Part shown: positions 28,050 to 38,012 of the stretch, piece after piece
How positions within the stretch are numbered: the first letter of the stretch is position 1
Layout: every line of letters begins with the position of its first letter
DNA from: an uncultured Methylococcaceae bacterium
Lineage (GTDB): Bacteria > Pseudomonadota > Gammaproteobacteria > Methylococcales > Methylomonadaceae
DNA: 38,853 bases
Assembly: GCA_903873165.1 (NCBI GenBank)
Contig: CAIQNQ010000247.1
Span: forward strand, 1 to 38,853
Reading direction: 5' to 3'
Notes under the pieces: generated by a model
What the model saw: the letters and a program-made list of their open reading frames with translations, nothing else
The model's database searches: none
Told to the model about the DNA's origin: nothing
Position numbers and translations under genes: made by a program

Positions 28050-28304
28050 ATGATTGAAGCAATTCTTGACATCAAGCAATGGGGTAATAACCTGGGCGTT
28101 CGATTACCTGCCGCAATTGCCCGTGAAGCGCATTTGCATGTTGATCAGCGTGTTCGGATTTCTGTAGAAAACGATCAAGTGGTCATCAGACCTGTTAACG
28201 ACGCACCTCTCTCACTGGAGCAACGCTTGGCATGTTTCGATCCCGCTCGTCACGGCGGAGAAGTTATGACTAACAGTGAAACCATTGGAGCGGAACGTTG
28301 GTAA
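28050..28304 (+). CDS. MazE-like antitoxin (AbrB/SpoVT fold)
   Basis: MIEAILDIKQWGNNLGVRLPAAIAREAHLHVDQRVRISVENDQVVIRPV, a characteristic MazE N-terminus. Confidence 0.9.
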   Translation: MIEAILDIKQWGNNLGVRLPAAIAREAHLHVDQRVRISVENDQVVIRPVNDAPLSLEQRLACFDPARHGGEVMTNSETIGAERW

Positions 28305-28681
28305 GCTCTAAAGAAGAGCTTGCTTGGGTACCTGATCGCCAAGATATTATCTGGATTGACTGCAATCCACAAGTAGGACAGGAAATTCGTAATATCCATC
28401 CGTTTCTGGTGCTTTCTCCGCGCATCTTTAACGAAAAAACGTCATTAGTTATTGGCTTACCCATGACAACGGCAGAATACAATGCTGATAATCCATTCGC
28501 AGTGGTAGTTGGCAAGGGTGGTGGCCGCAAAGCAGAACTACCCAGCTATGTTCTCTGTCATCAACCTAAATCATTCGATTGGCGTTTACGAAAAGCCAAA
28601 GCTCATCCTCTTAAATCCTTATCGAATAGTTTATTCATTCAGGTATGTGACCGACTTAATCAGATAATCCAGTTAGCTTAA
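28298..28681 (+). CDS. MazF/PemK-like toxin (endoribonuclease)
   Basis: PDRQDIIWIDCNPQVGQEIRNIHPFLVLSPRIFNEKTSLVIGLPMTTAEYNADNPFAVVV; TTG start overlaps the MazE stop. Confidence 0.88.
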   Translation: MVSSKEELAWVPDRQDIIWIDCNPQVGQEIRNIHPFLVLSPRIFNEKTSLVIGLPMTTAEYNADNPFAVVVGKGGGRKAELPSYVLCHQPKSFDWRLRKAKAHPLKSLSNSLFIQVCDRLNQIIQLA

Positions 28682-29123
28682 CGCGGCAGAACTTTAACCC
28701 AAAACGGAAACGGGTTCGATAACTTAACTGGCAAGTTGGTTTCGAGTGAAGCCAGTATTCTGTCGGTATCTTTGAGAAGGAAGGAGCCAATAATGCGCAT
28801 ATCAGCAATTTCTGGCGCACAGGTCACATAACCCTTTCGATATCTATTTAATTGCAATAAAAACTCACTGAGTGGAATGTTATCAGCAATAATAACGCCT
28901 TCACTCCAGTGTGGTCAGTCAAGCTTATTTTGTTGGATAAGCTCAACACGAGTCGAAATAAACCGAGTTTCCTGACCAGTGCGTACTATTTGTTTTAACG
29001 CGTTTGGAAAAGATGGTTGAATTTCAACCTTATCGGCAAACACTGCGACTTGACTGTAATCAGCCTGTTGACTAACACTGAAACGCGTGCCCAGCGCCCG
29101 AACCCTGCCCTCTTGAGTGTCAA
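28678..29123 (-). pseudogene. FecR-like anti-sigma regulator, C-terminal part with an in-frame stop
   Basis: TQEGRVRALGTRFSVSQQADYSQVAVFADKVEIQPSFPNALKQIVRTGQETRFISTRVELIQQNKLD*PHWSEGVIIADNIPLSEFLLQLNRYRKGYVTCAPEIADMRIIGSFLLKDTDRILASLETNLPVKLSNPFPFWVKVLPR*; TGA at 28915-28917. N-terminus missing. Confidence 0.85.
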
Positions 29124-29427
29124 CCACAAAAGGCCCAAGCGTATCATGGCATTGATGATGATCATGACGCTCTGCCTTTTAGTTTACGGAGCGTTGGAGT
29201 ACCTGATTCGACAAAAGCTCGAACAGCAGAAACAATCGTTTCCTAACCAACTTGGAAAAAAGACGGAAAAGCCAACTGCACGCTGGGTATTTCAGTTTTT
29301 CACTGGCATCCATCTGTTGGTCTGCGACAATGTTCGAAGCATCGTACTGAACTGCAACGCTTACCATCATCAACTGCTTAACTTACTCGGTGAGCGTTAT
29401 ATTCTCTTATATGCTAATTCTGAATAG
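29124..29427 (+). pseudogene. C-terminal fragment of an IS1634-type transposase
   Basis: KRPKRIMALMMIMTLCLLVYGALEYLIRQKLEQQKQSFPNQLGKKTEKPTARWVFQFFTGIHLLVCDNVRSIVLNCNAYHHQLLNLLGERYILLYANSE*. Confidence 0.75.
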
Positions 29428-29449
29428 CATGGGGTGCGGAATGTCGGCT

Positions 29450-29618
29450 CCGATTTTCTATCAAAATCTGATCGCCTGTATAAGGATCGAGCATCACGGT
29501 ATCAAAAGCTAATTCATAAGCTTTACCAGTCACAGGATCAACACGTGGTTCTAAATAAACGCTATAAGCTTCATTGGGTTTTCGATTAAAGTTCAGTTGA
29601 TTAATTAGGCTGTGCGGA
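29450..29618 (-). pseudogene. Fragment of a third PepSY-TM protein gene
   Basis: Closely matches 18675-18846 of the intact gene at the nucleotide level: LINQLNFNRKPNEAYSVYLEPRVDPVTGKAYELAFDTVMLDPYTGDQILIENR. Bounded by the IS1634 remnant and IS copy 2. Confidence 0.9.
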
Positions 29619-29619
29619 G

Positions 29620-30415
29620 TTACGCAGCACCCCCTGAAAAAGTGTATTATTCTAGGATGGAAAAAATAAAATTAGAACTCTACACAGACTACCTTATATG
29701 CAATAACGGATTCGCAACCGCTACTGGATTGTCGTCCATGATAGAAAGAGATATAAGCCATGACCAGATGACACGATTTTTGTCATCGCGAGTATTTACT
29801 TCCAAAGACCTTTGAGGGCAAATGCTTGATGAGTGCCATTAAGTTTCGTTATGTATTGATGGACCGTTGGTTTGCCAGCAAGGAAAGCTTTGAGTTCATC
29901 CTGGAAAAGGACAAGCATTTTATTGCTGCCCTCAAGGATAACCGCTTGGTGGCTTTAACAGAACAAGACAAAAAAGAAGGACGCTTTGTACGAATGAGTC
30001 AGTTGGAATTGACCGACCAGCAGGCGGTGCGCGGTTGGCTGAAAGGTTTCCCTCAGAAAGTGCTTTTAGTTCGCCGAGTCTTTACAAACAAAGACGGCAG
30101 CATTGGCTTATTGTAGTGATCTGCAGCGACTTAACGTGCACTGGCGAACAAGTCGCTACGATCTACCAAAAACGGTGGAGAGTCGAACAGTTTCACAAGT
30201 CATTAAAATCCAATGCGGGCTTGGCGAAGTCACCAACCCGCACAGTCACTACTCAGAACAACCATGTCTTCATGTCGATTTATGCGGTGTTCAAGCTGGA
30301 ATGTTTAAAAATAAAACACAAGACCAATCATTTTGCACTACGAACCAAGCTATTCATCAAGGCTAACCAGATAGCGTATGAAGAATTACAGAAACTAAAG
30401 TCTGCGTAACATCAG
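29620..30415 (+). mobile_element. IS copy 2: diverged, internally deleted copy of the IS at 23562-24665
   Basis: Left ttacgcag, right ctgcgtaacatcag (30402-30415). The transposase coding sequence jumps from ..SKDL* to ..CLMSAIKFRYVLMDRWF, losing about 300 bp relative to copy 1. Confidence 0.85.
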
Positions 30416-30443
30416 TTATGAGAATAATAAATATTGTTATTTT

Positions 30444-30471
30444 CTAACAACTCATATTTGTTAGGCTTTTT
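30444..30471 (+). terminator. Rho-independent-like terminator
   Basis: ctaacaa-ctcatat-ttgttag followed by gctttttc. Confidence 0.6.
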
Positions 30472-30569
30472 CAACTCCATGAACGCCTGTTAGTGCCAAC
30501 AATCATTGACTGAATAAGGACTCGGGCATACGCTCAATTTAAACAAAATAAACCAAGGTATTTAAAAAG

Positions 30570-30899
30570 ATGAGATTAAAAGAAAAAGAGGTTGAAGTGG
30601 GGTACTTATATTTAACCACTGCAAATCAATATCGTGCGGTACTCGCAATGAAAGGTGAATTTTTGATTTATGCTCCCAGCTTGGAAGGGACAGCACCATT
30701 AAGCCTAAATCCAGCAACAATGCCATTTGAAAATATGCCATTCAAGAAGTGCCAAATCGTTACTTTTGCCAAAAAGGATTATCAAGTGTTTGACTTCAAC
30801 GGTAATCAAGCTATCAAACATAAATTGAATGAATCACAGTTAGCAGAAGCCATAGCACAGTGTAATGCTAAGTCAGCTATTGCTACGCTGTTACTTTAA
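30570..30899 (+). CDS. Hypothetical protein, 109 aa
   Basis: Intact ORF ending 5 nt before the priA start; no family recognised. Confidence 0.6.
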   Translation: MRLKEKEVEVGYLYLTTANQYRAVLAMKGEFLIYAPSLEGTAPLSLNPATMPFENMPFKKCQIVTFAKKDYQVFDFNGNQAIKHKLNESQLAEAIAQCNAKSAIATLLL

Positions 30900-30904
30900 A
30901 AAAG

Positions 30905-33106
30905 ATGATCTTTAAAGTCGCCATTCCCGTTCCAATTTATCGAGTATTTGATTATCTAGCCCCCGCTGACATTGCTGTAGAGTCTTTAGAACTCGGTGTA
31001 CGTTTAGAAGTGCCTTTCGGCAACGCTAAAAAGATAGCTTATTTACTAGAAATCACTCAACAAAGCACTGTAGATATCACCAAATTAAAGTCGGTAATAC
31101 GTGTTTTAGATCAGCAGTCGTTATTATCAACTAAAGACTTGCGTCTATTGCAATGGGCAAGTGACTATTATCATCACCCCATAGGAGAAGTCATCAGTAC
31201 CGCCTTCCCTACTGCGTTAAGACAAGGTAAGTCAGCCGATCTAAAAGTTGAAAAGCAATATTGCTTAACGGAATTAGGCAAATCAATAGATTCTGCCGTG
31301 CTTAAACGCAGCCTCAAACAAAAAGAGCTGTTAGATAAATTTCAGAATGGAGTTGCTAAGCTATCAGAAACAGAATTAACCGCATGGAATCCACATTGGC
31401 AGCCTGCTCTTAAGGCATTAATCACCAAACAATTGTTAACGCAGAGTGACGTTAATACGAGTGCTGATGCTATAAAACAAATCCTCAGAAATCCGGCCTT
31501 AACGTGTAATCCTCAGCAACAAGCGGCTATTGATAATGTGTGTAATAACCTGAATCATTTTAAAGCCTTTTTGTTAGAAGGCGTCACTGGCAGTGGTAAG
31601 ACCGAAGTTTATTTGCAGATTATTCAAGCCGTTTTAGAGCAAGGCCTACAGGTACTCGTATTAGTACCAGAAATCACGTTAACGCCGCAACTGGAAGAGC
31701 GATTTAGACATCGTTTTGCCGTTAATATAGCCATATCTCATTCTAAACTCACGGATAAACAACGCCAAATAGCGTGGTTGCAGATGCAAACGGGAAAGTG
31801 TGCCATTATGCTGGGCACCCGCTCGGCTTTGTTTACGCCTTTAAAACGACCTGGCTTGATCATTCTGGATGAAGAACATGATGGTTCTTTTAAGCAACAA
31901 GAAGGTTTTCGATTTTCTGCACGAGATGTAGCATTAGTGCGAGCAAAACTACTAGCCATTCCGGTGTTATTAGGCTCAGCGACACCTTCTTTAGAAAGTC
32001 TGCATAACGCCCAAAGGCAACGTTATGAATTATTACATTTACCCGAACGGGCCGGAAACTCAATTGAACCCGTTCTACAATTACTAGATATTAGAAATAA
32101 AACCATACAAGAAGGTTTATCTGAAGCATTGATTGCAGAAATGCATAAGACCTTAGCAAAAAACGAACAAGTGTTGCTGTTTTTAAATAGAAGAGGATTT
32201 GCACCCACTTTAATTTGTCATGGCTGTGGCTGGGTAGCTCGGTGTTTAAATTGTGATGCTAATTTAGTCATTCATTTTGATGAGCAGCGTTTGCGTTGTC
32301 ATCATTGCGAGCAAGAACAATTATTACTTAAACAATGTCCTGATTGTCAGTGTAAACAATTAACCCCTTTAGGTTTAGGCACTGAGCGAGTCGAAAGAGT
32401 CTTGGCCGATTTGTTTAAAGATAAAGTAACCGTCCGGCTGGATAGGGATACGACACAACGTAAAGGCGTGTTAGAAGACTATTTGCAGCAGATAAATGCG
32501 GGAGCGGTCGATATTATTTTGGGCACCCAAATGTTAGCGAAAGGCCATCATTTTCCTAATGTTACCTTAGTCGCTATTCTTGATGTGGACAGTGGCTTAT
32601 TTAGTATTGATTTTCATGCCTCAGAAAAACTTGCACAGATGATTGTGCAAGTATCCGGTCGAGCTGGACGAGCAGAAAAACCAGGCACGGTAATTATGCA
32701 AACTCGTCAACCCGACCATCCATTATTAACCACATTGATTACGGAGGGTTATAACAGTTTTGCTAAGACTGTATTAAATGAGCGCAAAGCGGCCTCATTA
32801 CCACCCTATAGTTATCAGGCCTTACTCAGAGTGCAAGCCTTAGAACCAGAAGCACCCAAATTATTTTTTCAGGCGCTAAAGGAATTACTCCAAAAGATTA
32901 AGTCTGGTCATACCTTAGTCTTAGGGCCAGTAGCTGCGCCTATGGCTAAACGAGCCGGACAATATCGATACCAAATGCTGTTTCAGAATACTCGACGCGA
33001 TGAATTACAAGCATTTTTAAAGACCTTAATGCCGGCATTGACTCAACTTAAACAGGCTAAAAAAATCCGCTGGTCACTCGATGTAGACCCTGTGGATTTA
33101 TATTGA
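30905..33106 (+). CDS. priA: Primosomal protein N' (replication restart helicase PriA)
   Basis: LLEGVTGSGKTEVYLQ, ILDEEHDGSFKQQEGFRFSARD, zinc-binding cysteines (CHGCGWVARCLNCD...CHHCEQ...CPDCQC). Confidence 0.96.
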   Translation: MIFKVAIPVPIYRVFDYLAPADIAVESLELGVRLEVPFGNAKKIAYLLEITQQSTVDITKLKSVIRVLDQQSLLSTKDLRLLQWASDYYHHPIGEVISTAFPTALRQGKSADLKVEKQYCLTELGKSIDSAVLKRSLKQKELLDKFQNGVAKLSETELTAWNPHWQPALKALITKQLLTQSDVNTSADAIKQILRNPALTCNPQQQAAIDNVCNNLNHFKAFLLEGVTGSGKTEVYLQIIQAVLEQGLQVLVLVPEITLTPQLEERFRHRFAVNIAISHSKLTDKQRQIAWLQMQTGKCAIMLGTRSALFTPLKRPGLIILDEEHDGSFKQQEGFRFSARDVALVRAKLLAIPVLLGSATPSLESLHNAQRQRYELLHLPERAGNSIEPVLQLLDIRNKTIQEGLSEALIAEMHKTLAKNEQVLLFLNRRGFAPTLICHGCGWVARCLNCDANLVIHFDEQRLRCHHCEQEQLLLKQCPDCQCKQLTPLGLGTERVERVLADLFKDKVTVRLDRDTTQRKGVLEDYLQQINAGAVDIILGTQMLAKGHHFPNVTLVAILDVDSGLFSIDFHASEKLAQMIVQVSGRAGRAEKPGTVIMQTRQPDHPLLTTLITEGYNSFAKTVLNERKAASLPPYSYQALLRVQALEPEAPKLFFQALKELLQKIKSGHTLVLGPVAAPMAKRAGQYRYQMLFQNTRRDELQAFLKTLMPALTQLKQAKKIRWSLDVDPVDLY

Positions 33107-33184
33107 TATTGTTTGAATGGATAATCCGGACAATTTAATGGATAATGTAATACTATTTATCCGATTTAACTTCGCAGTGCAGCA

Positions 33185-34942
33185 ATGAAACAAAAAATAG
33201 AGTCCCTGATTCAACACGCTATTAAATCTCTTAAAGATGAGGGAGTTCTTAGTTCAGATCTAAATCCTAATATCACAATAGATCGCACTCGTGATGCTCT
33301 GCATGGCGATTTTGCATCTAATTTAGCGTTAATATTAGCTAAGCCCGCCCAATTAAACCCTAGGGAACTTGCCTTAAAAATTATTGCAGCCTTACCTAAA
33401 GATGATGCGGTTACTAAAGTTGAATTAGCTGGCCCTGGATTTATTAACTTTTTTATTAATCCAAATTCCCAGTATCAAATTGTTAGTCAGATTCATACTC
33501 AAGGTAATGACTATGGCTTAAGTAAAGTTGGCGCTGGTAAAAAGGTTCAGGTTGAATTTGTTTCTGCTAACCCAACCGGTCCACTGCACGTTGGTCATGG
33601 ACGCGGTGCAGCTTATGGGTCTGTCGTTGCGGATCTATTGCAAGCGGTTGGTTTTGATGTGCATCGTGAATATTATGTTAATGATGCCGGTCGTCAAATG
33701 GATATCTTAGCAGCGAGTGTCTGGTTAAGATATTTAGAAGCATGTGGTGAGACCGTTACTTTTCCTAGTAATGCTTATCGTGGGGATTATGTTCGCGATA
33801 TTGCGAAAAATATTTATTTGGATTCAAGTAATGATTACCGTCGTCCGATGGAATTGGTGCTTGAAAATGCACCACTTGATGAACCAGACGGTGGTGATAA
33901 AGACTTATATATTGATGCCATTATTGAACGTACCAAGACCTTATTAGGTTCACAATATCGAGACTTTTTCCAAATTGGTTTAGAAAATATTCTGGATGAT
34001 ATTAAAGACGACTTGCAAGAATTTGGCGTTAACTATCAACAATGGTTTTCAGAACGCGATTTAATGGATGATGGTTCAGTCCAAAAAGCCTTGGCGCGAT
34101 TAGAAGCAGGTGGACATTTATATCAACAAGACGGCGCTACTTGGTTTGCGTCCAGTCAATTAGGTGATGAAAAAGATCGCGTCGTAGTCAGAGAAAATGG
34201 TCAATATACCTATTTTGCTTCTGATATTGCTTACCACATGAATAAATTGGATCGAGGCTTCGACCAAATTATTGATATCTGGGGTGCTGATCATCATGGT
34301 TATGTGCCCAGAGTCAGAGCCGCTATTCAGGCTTTAGGTGCTGATGAATCTAAACTAAAAGTGCTATTAGTACAATTTGCCGTATTATATAGAGGCGAAG
34401 AGCGGGTGCAAATGTCAACACGTTCTGGCGAGTTTGTTACTTTGCGGGAGTTACGTAGTGAAGTGGGTAAAGATGCCGCGAGGTTCTTTTATGTGATGCG
34501 TCGTTCAGAGCAACACATGGACTTCGATTTAAAATTAGCCACCTCAAAATCAAATGAAAATCCAGTATTCTATGTACAATACGCTTACGCTAGAGTATGC
34601 AGTGTGTTACGACAGTTAGAAGAAAAAGGCTTTACTAGAAATATTGCTTTAGGTATGGAAAACCTAACCTTATTAACCGAAGAACATGAAATTGCTTTAT
34701 TAAGTACTTTGGCTCGTTATCCAGAAGTCTTAGAAAAGGCGGCTCTACAATATGAGCCTCACCAATTAATTCATTATTTGCGTGATGTGGCGCATGAGTT
34801 TCATACATACTACAACGCACATCAATTCCTCGTTGAAGAAGCGACTGTTCGTGACGCTAGATTAAATTTGGTCTGTGCAATTAAACAGGTTTTAGCCAAT
34901 GGATTAGGGCTTTTAAATATAAATACCCCTGAATCCATGTAA
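33185..34942 (+). CDS. argS: Arginyl-tRNA synthetase
   Basis: [23 protein letters not shown] (HIGH-like), [26 protein letters not shown]. Confidence 0.97.
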   Translation: MKQKIESLIQHAIKSLKDEGVLSSDLNPNITIDRTRDALHGDFASNLALILAKPAQLNPRELALKIIAALPKDDAVTKVELAGPGFINFFINPNSQYQIVSQIHTQGNDYGLSKVGAGKKVQVEFVSANPTGPLHVGHGRGAAYGSVVADLLQAVGFDVHREYYVNDAGRQMDILAASVWLRYLEACGETVTFPSNAYRGDYVRDIAKNIYLDSSNDYRRPMELVLENAPLDEPDGGDKDLYIDAIIERTKTLLGSQYRDFFQIGLENILDDIKDDLQEFGVNYQQWFSERDLMDDGSVQKALARLEAGGHLYQQDGATWFASSQLGDEKDRVVVRENGQYTYFASDIAYHMNKLDRGFDQIIDIWGADHHGYVPRVRAAIQALGADESKLKVLLVQFAVLYRGEERVQMSTRSGEFVTLRELRSEVGKDAARFFYVMRRSEQHMDFDLKLATSKSNENPVFYVQYAYARVCSVLRQLEEKGFTRNIALGMENLTLLTEEHEIALLSTLARYPEVLEKAALQYEPHQLIHYLRDVAHEFHTYYNAHQFLVEEATVRDARLNLVCAIKQVLANGLGLLNINTPESM

Positions 34943-35550
34943 TGGCTAGAGACTATAAACCAAGAGTTCGAGAGAAAAAAAGTTGGCATTCCAGGTCAGA
35001 ATCCAGACATAAGTCTGGTAATAGACTTTGGAATTGGCTACTGCTTATTACCGTGGTTATATTATTGGTGGTAGGCTTGGTTTATTTAGTGCGTTTTGCT
35101 TTTAAGAAAGACGATCTAACGCCGACAAATCCAGTTATTACAGAACAGCCGAAAGACGCTAAAACTGAGCTAGAAGTTAAACCTGAAGCCGTTGAAGATG
35201 TTGGCCCTAAAGTCCCGCAGTTTGATTTTTATAGAATATTACCTGATAAAGAAGTTGTCGTACCAGAGTATGAAATTAAAACCCGCGCTAGAGAAGAGCG
35301 CATAGGAAAGGCTAAAGAAGCTCATTACATAATCCAAGCCGGCTCATTTCAAACCCTTAAAGAAGCTGAGCAATTACAATTAAAATTAGCTACGATGGGC
35401 ATAGTGTCAAAAATTGATAAAAGCAAGTTGGGCGATGTAAACTGGTATCGAGTAAAGATGGGGCCTTATACGCAAACCAGCATCGTCAATACCATCCGAT
35501 CTCGATTGAGACAGAATGGTATTGATATCCTTATTACTGAACATGAATAA
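34942..35550 (+). CDS. SPOR-domain (FtsN-like) membrane protein
   Basis: One TM helix near the N-terminus and a C-terminal SPOR repeat (HYIIQAGSFQTLKEAEQLQLKLATMGI...WYRVKMGPYTQ). Confidence 0.85.
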   Translation: MARDYKPRVREKKSWHSRSESRHKSGNRLWNWLLLITVVILLVVGLVYLVRFAFKKDDLTPTNPVITEQPKDAKTELEVKPEAVEDVGPKVPQFDFYRILPDKEVVVPEYEIKTRAREERIGKAKEAHYIIQAGSFQTLKEAEQLQLKLATMGIVSKIDKSKLGDVNWYRVKMGPYTQTSIVNTIRSRLRQNGIDILITEHE

Positions 35551-35556
35551 TAAAAG

Positions 35557-37947
35557 TTAGCCTTCTGCCTCTTCTTTATCGTCATCAGTCGTCATATCTG
35601 AGATTTCTTTTAAGCGTGAGATCGCTTTAAAGTTAATACTATTCTGCGGATACATACCCTCATCATCTGCTTCGCCAGCATATTGGCCCGTTAATAATTC
35701 TAGCGTTTCATTAACTGTACCCACGGCATAAACGGCAAATAAGCCCTCTGCCACCGCATCAATCACTTCTTGTTTTAACATCAGATTACGCTTATTAGCG
35801 GCTGGGATAATGGCGGCGTGTTCACCATTAAGACCACGCGCCTTACAAAGCCTAAAGTAACCTTCTATTTTTTCATTAATTCCACCCACCGCTTGTACTT
35901 CACCGTATTGATTAACAGACCCTGTCACTGCGAAAGCTTGCCTAATGGGTGTGCGGGTTAAGGCTGAAATAAGACAGCAAAGTTCGGCTAAAGAAGCACT
36001 ATCGCCATCGATATAACCATAAGATTGTTCAATAGCAATACTGGCTGAAATAGCCAACGGAAATTGTTGTGCATAAGAGTGTCCTAAATAACCCGTTAAA
36101 ATCATGACGCCTTTAGAGTGAATCGCTTGGCCTAATTCGGCTTCTCTTTCTATATCGACAATGCCTCGGGAGCCGGGATAAACGGTCGTGGTAATCCGCG
36201 CAGGGGCACCAAAGCTACTGCCACCAATTTCTAATACGGTTAAGCCATTTATCTTGCCTATGGCTTCGCCATCAGTATCTATAAGGATAGTTCCCTCTAG
36301 CATTTCTTCTAAAATCGCTTGAGATAATCGACCATTACGATGCTCTCTTGCGCTAAGTGCTTGCTCTATATGAGTCCTATCAATCTCATTATGTTGCGCT
36401 TTTTGACAAAACAAATTCGCCTCAGCAATAATGTCCAAAGAGTCTTTAATGTGTGCAGAAAAATGATGTTGATTTTCTGAGAGTCGGCAACTATGTTCAA
36501 TTAAACTCTTAATAGCCGCTCTGGTAAGAGGCTTAGAACCAGAGTCTTTAGCATGTTTAAGCATTACTAAAGCAAAACCTTGGATGGATTCTTGATTACG
36601 GGGAATATAGCTATCAAAGTCAGCCAAAATCCTAAACATCTCATTGAATTCATCATCCATTTCTTCCAACAGATAATAAATATCCCGCGAGCCCACTAAG
36701 ATCACTTTTACATTTAAAGGTATCACTTCAGGTTTTAAGGTAATGGTATTAATACCAAACTCTGAATACGGCGATTCAATTTCGATACGTCCTGATTGTA
36801 ACGCACGTTTAAGACCTTCCCAAACAGCCGGATACGTTAATAGTTTCTCGGCATCTAGTATTAAATACCCTCCGTTAGCTTTGTGTAAAGAGCCGGCACA
36901 GATCTTCTGGAAATGGGTGACTAAAGTCCCTTGATCACTAACATATTCAATGCGCCCAAAGAGATTTTGGTAAATAGGGTGTGGCTCATAAATAATGGGC
37001 GCACCCGATTCAACTTTGTTATCAACAATAATATTAGGTGCGTAAAGTTCATTTAAGGCAGTGCGTTTTGCCACAGACTCTCTAGGATCTGCTGAACGTC
37101 CAGGCATTAAATAATCGGCAATGGTAAGGGTTAAATGCTTTTTAATTTCTGCTAAATAGGTAATGACGTCATCAATGTTTTGATATTTATCATTGAGTTC
37201 AGCAAACAAAGGGTCTATCGCTAAACTAATCGTGTCACTATCCAATTGCTTAAGTTTTTCAATCATCGTTCTGCGCCATTGGGGTAAGTCCAATAACACT
37301 TCGCTTAATTGTTCCTCTAACTCTTCAACATGCTTATGAAAAATATCCCGCTCGGCTTGGGGCAGTTGTTGGAACTGTTCTTCATTCAGGGATTTATCAT
37401 TCCTTATCGGGGCAAAGGTAATTGATTCACTTTCTTTAAACAAAGCAATGCTGAGCACCTGGGCTTTTTTATCAACAATATCTATAGCCGCATTATAGTT
37501 TTGACCAAATTGACGCTCAATTGCGGACTTCTTTTGTTGGTAAGTCGGGCTTTCAAAAGCCGACGGGAAAGTCGTTAACAGATCATCTAAAAATTTCTCA
37601 ATATCTTTGCTAAGAATGTGGCCATATTCGGGAGGTAACTCAAGCGCTACAGGCTCTCTACTGTTATCAAAATTATCCACATAAGCATAAGAAGAAGGTG
37701 CACCTTGGGTGTGGGCCACTTTTTCAAGATGATTCATAATCATCGTTAAGCGCCCCAATCCAGTTTCGCCCATCACGAAAATATTATAGCCAGGGTTGTG
37801 CATAGCAACGCCAAACTCTAAAGCAGACTGGGCTCTAGGCTGTCCTAAAATTCCAGTGTCTAAGCGAGGAACATCTGCTAAGTTAATGCCGTTTAAATCG
37901 ATAGTTAGTTTGAGTGACTCAATGGGAAGTTTTAAATGACTGGACAT
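35557..37947 (-). CDS. Lon-related ATP-dependent protease (LonB/YcbZ-like)
   Basis: GETGLGRLTMIMNHL, HKANGGYLILDAEKLL, and Lon protease Ser-Lys domain (IDGDSASLAELCCLISALTRTPIRQAFAVTGSVNQYGEVQAVGGINEKIEGYF). Confidence 0.92.
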   Translation of the reverse strand: MSSHLKLPIESLKLTIDLNGINLADVPRLDTGILGQPRAQSALEFGVAMHNPGYNIFVMGETGLGRLTMIMNHLEKVAHTQGAPSSYAYVDNFDNSREPVALELPPEYGHILSKDIEKFLDDLLTTFPSAFESPTYQQKKSAIERQFGQNYNAAIDIVDKKAQVLSIALFKESESITFAPIRNDKSLNEEQFQQLPQAERDIFHKHVEELEEQLSEVLLDLPQWRRTMIEKLKQLDSDTISLAIDPLFAELNDKYQNIDDVITYLAEIKKHLTLTIADYLMPGRSADPRESVAKRTALNELYAPNIIVDNKVESGAPIIYEPHPIYQNLFGRIEYVSDQGTLVTHFQKICAGSLHKANGGYLILDAEKLLTYPAVWEGLKRALQSGRIEIESPYSEFGINTITLKPEVIPLNVKVILVGSRDIYYLLEEMDDEFNEMFRILADFDSYIPRNQESIQGFALVMLKHAKDSGSKPLTRAAIKSLIEHSCRLSENQHHFSAHIKDSLDIIAEANLFCQKAQHNEIDRTHIEQALSAREHRNGRLSQAILEEMLEGTILIDTDGEAIGKINGLTVLEIGGSSFGAPARITTTVYPGSRGIVDIEREAELGQAIHSKGVMILTGYLGHSYAQQFPLAISASIAIEQSYGYIDGDSASLAELCCLISALTRTPIRQAFAVTGSVNQYGEVQAVGGINEKIEGYFRLCKARGLNGEHAAIIPAANKRNLMLKQEVIDAVAEGLFAVYAVGTVNETLELLTGQYAGEADDEGMYPQNSINFKAISRLKEISDMTTDDDKEEAEG

Positions 37948-38012
37948 GAAATAAGGTTAACGACCTACAGATGATAAATAATTGAGCATTCTAACATTTT
38001 TATAAGCTTGTT

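Noticed and set aside
30103-30366. 87-aa ORF AYCSDLQRLNVHWRTSR... in IS copy 2 (and the 24386 ORF in copy 1)
   Set aside because: Wrong reading frame of the transposase C-terminal region.
29612-30409. IS copy 2 as an active transposon
   Set aside because: Transposase has a large internal deletion, a stop after SKDL and an altered left terminus.
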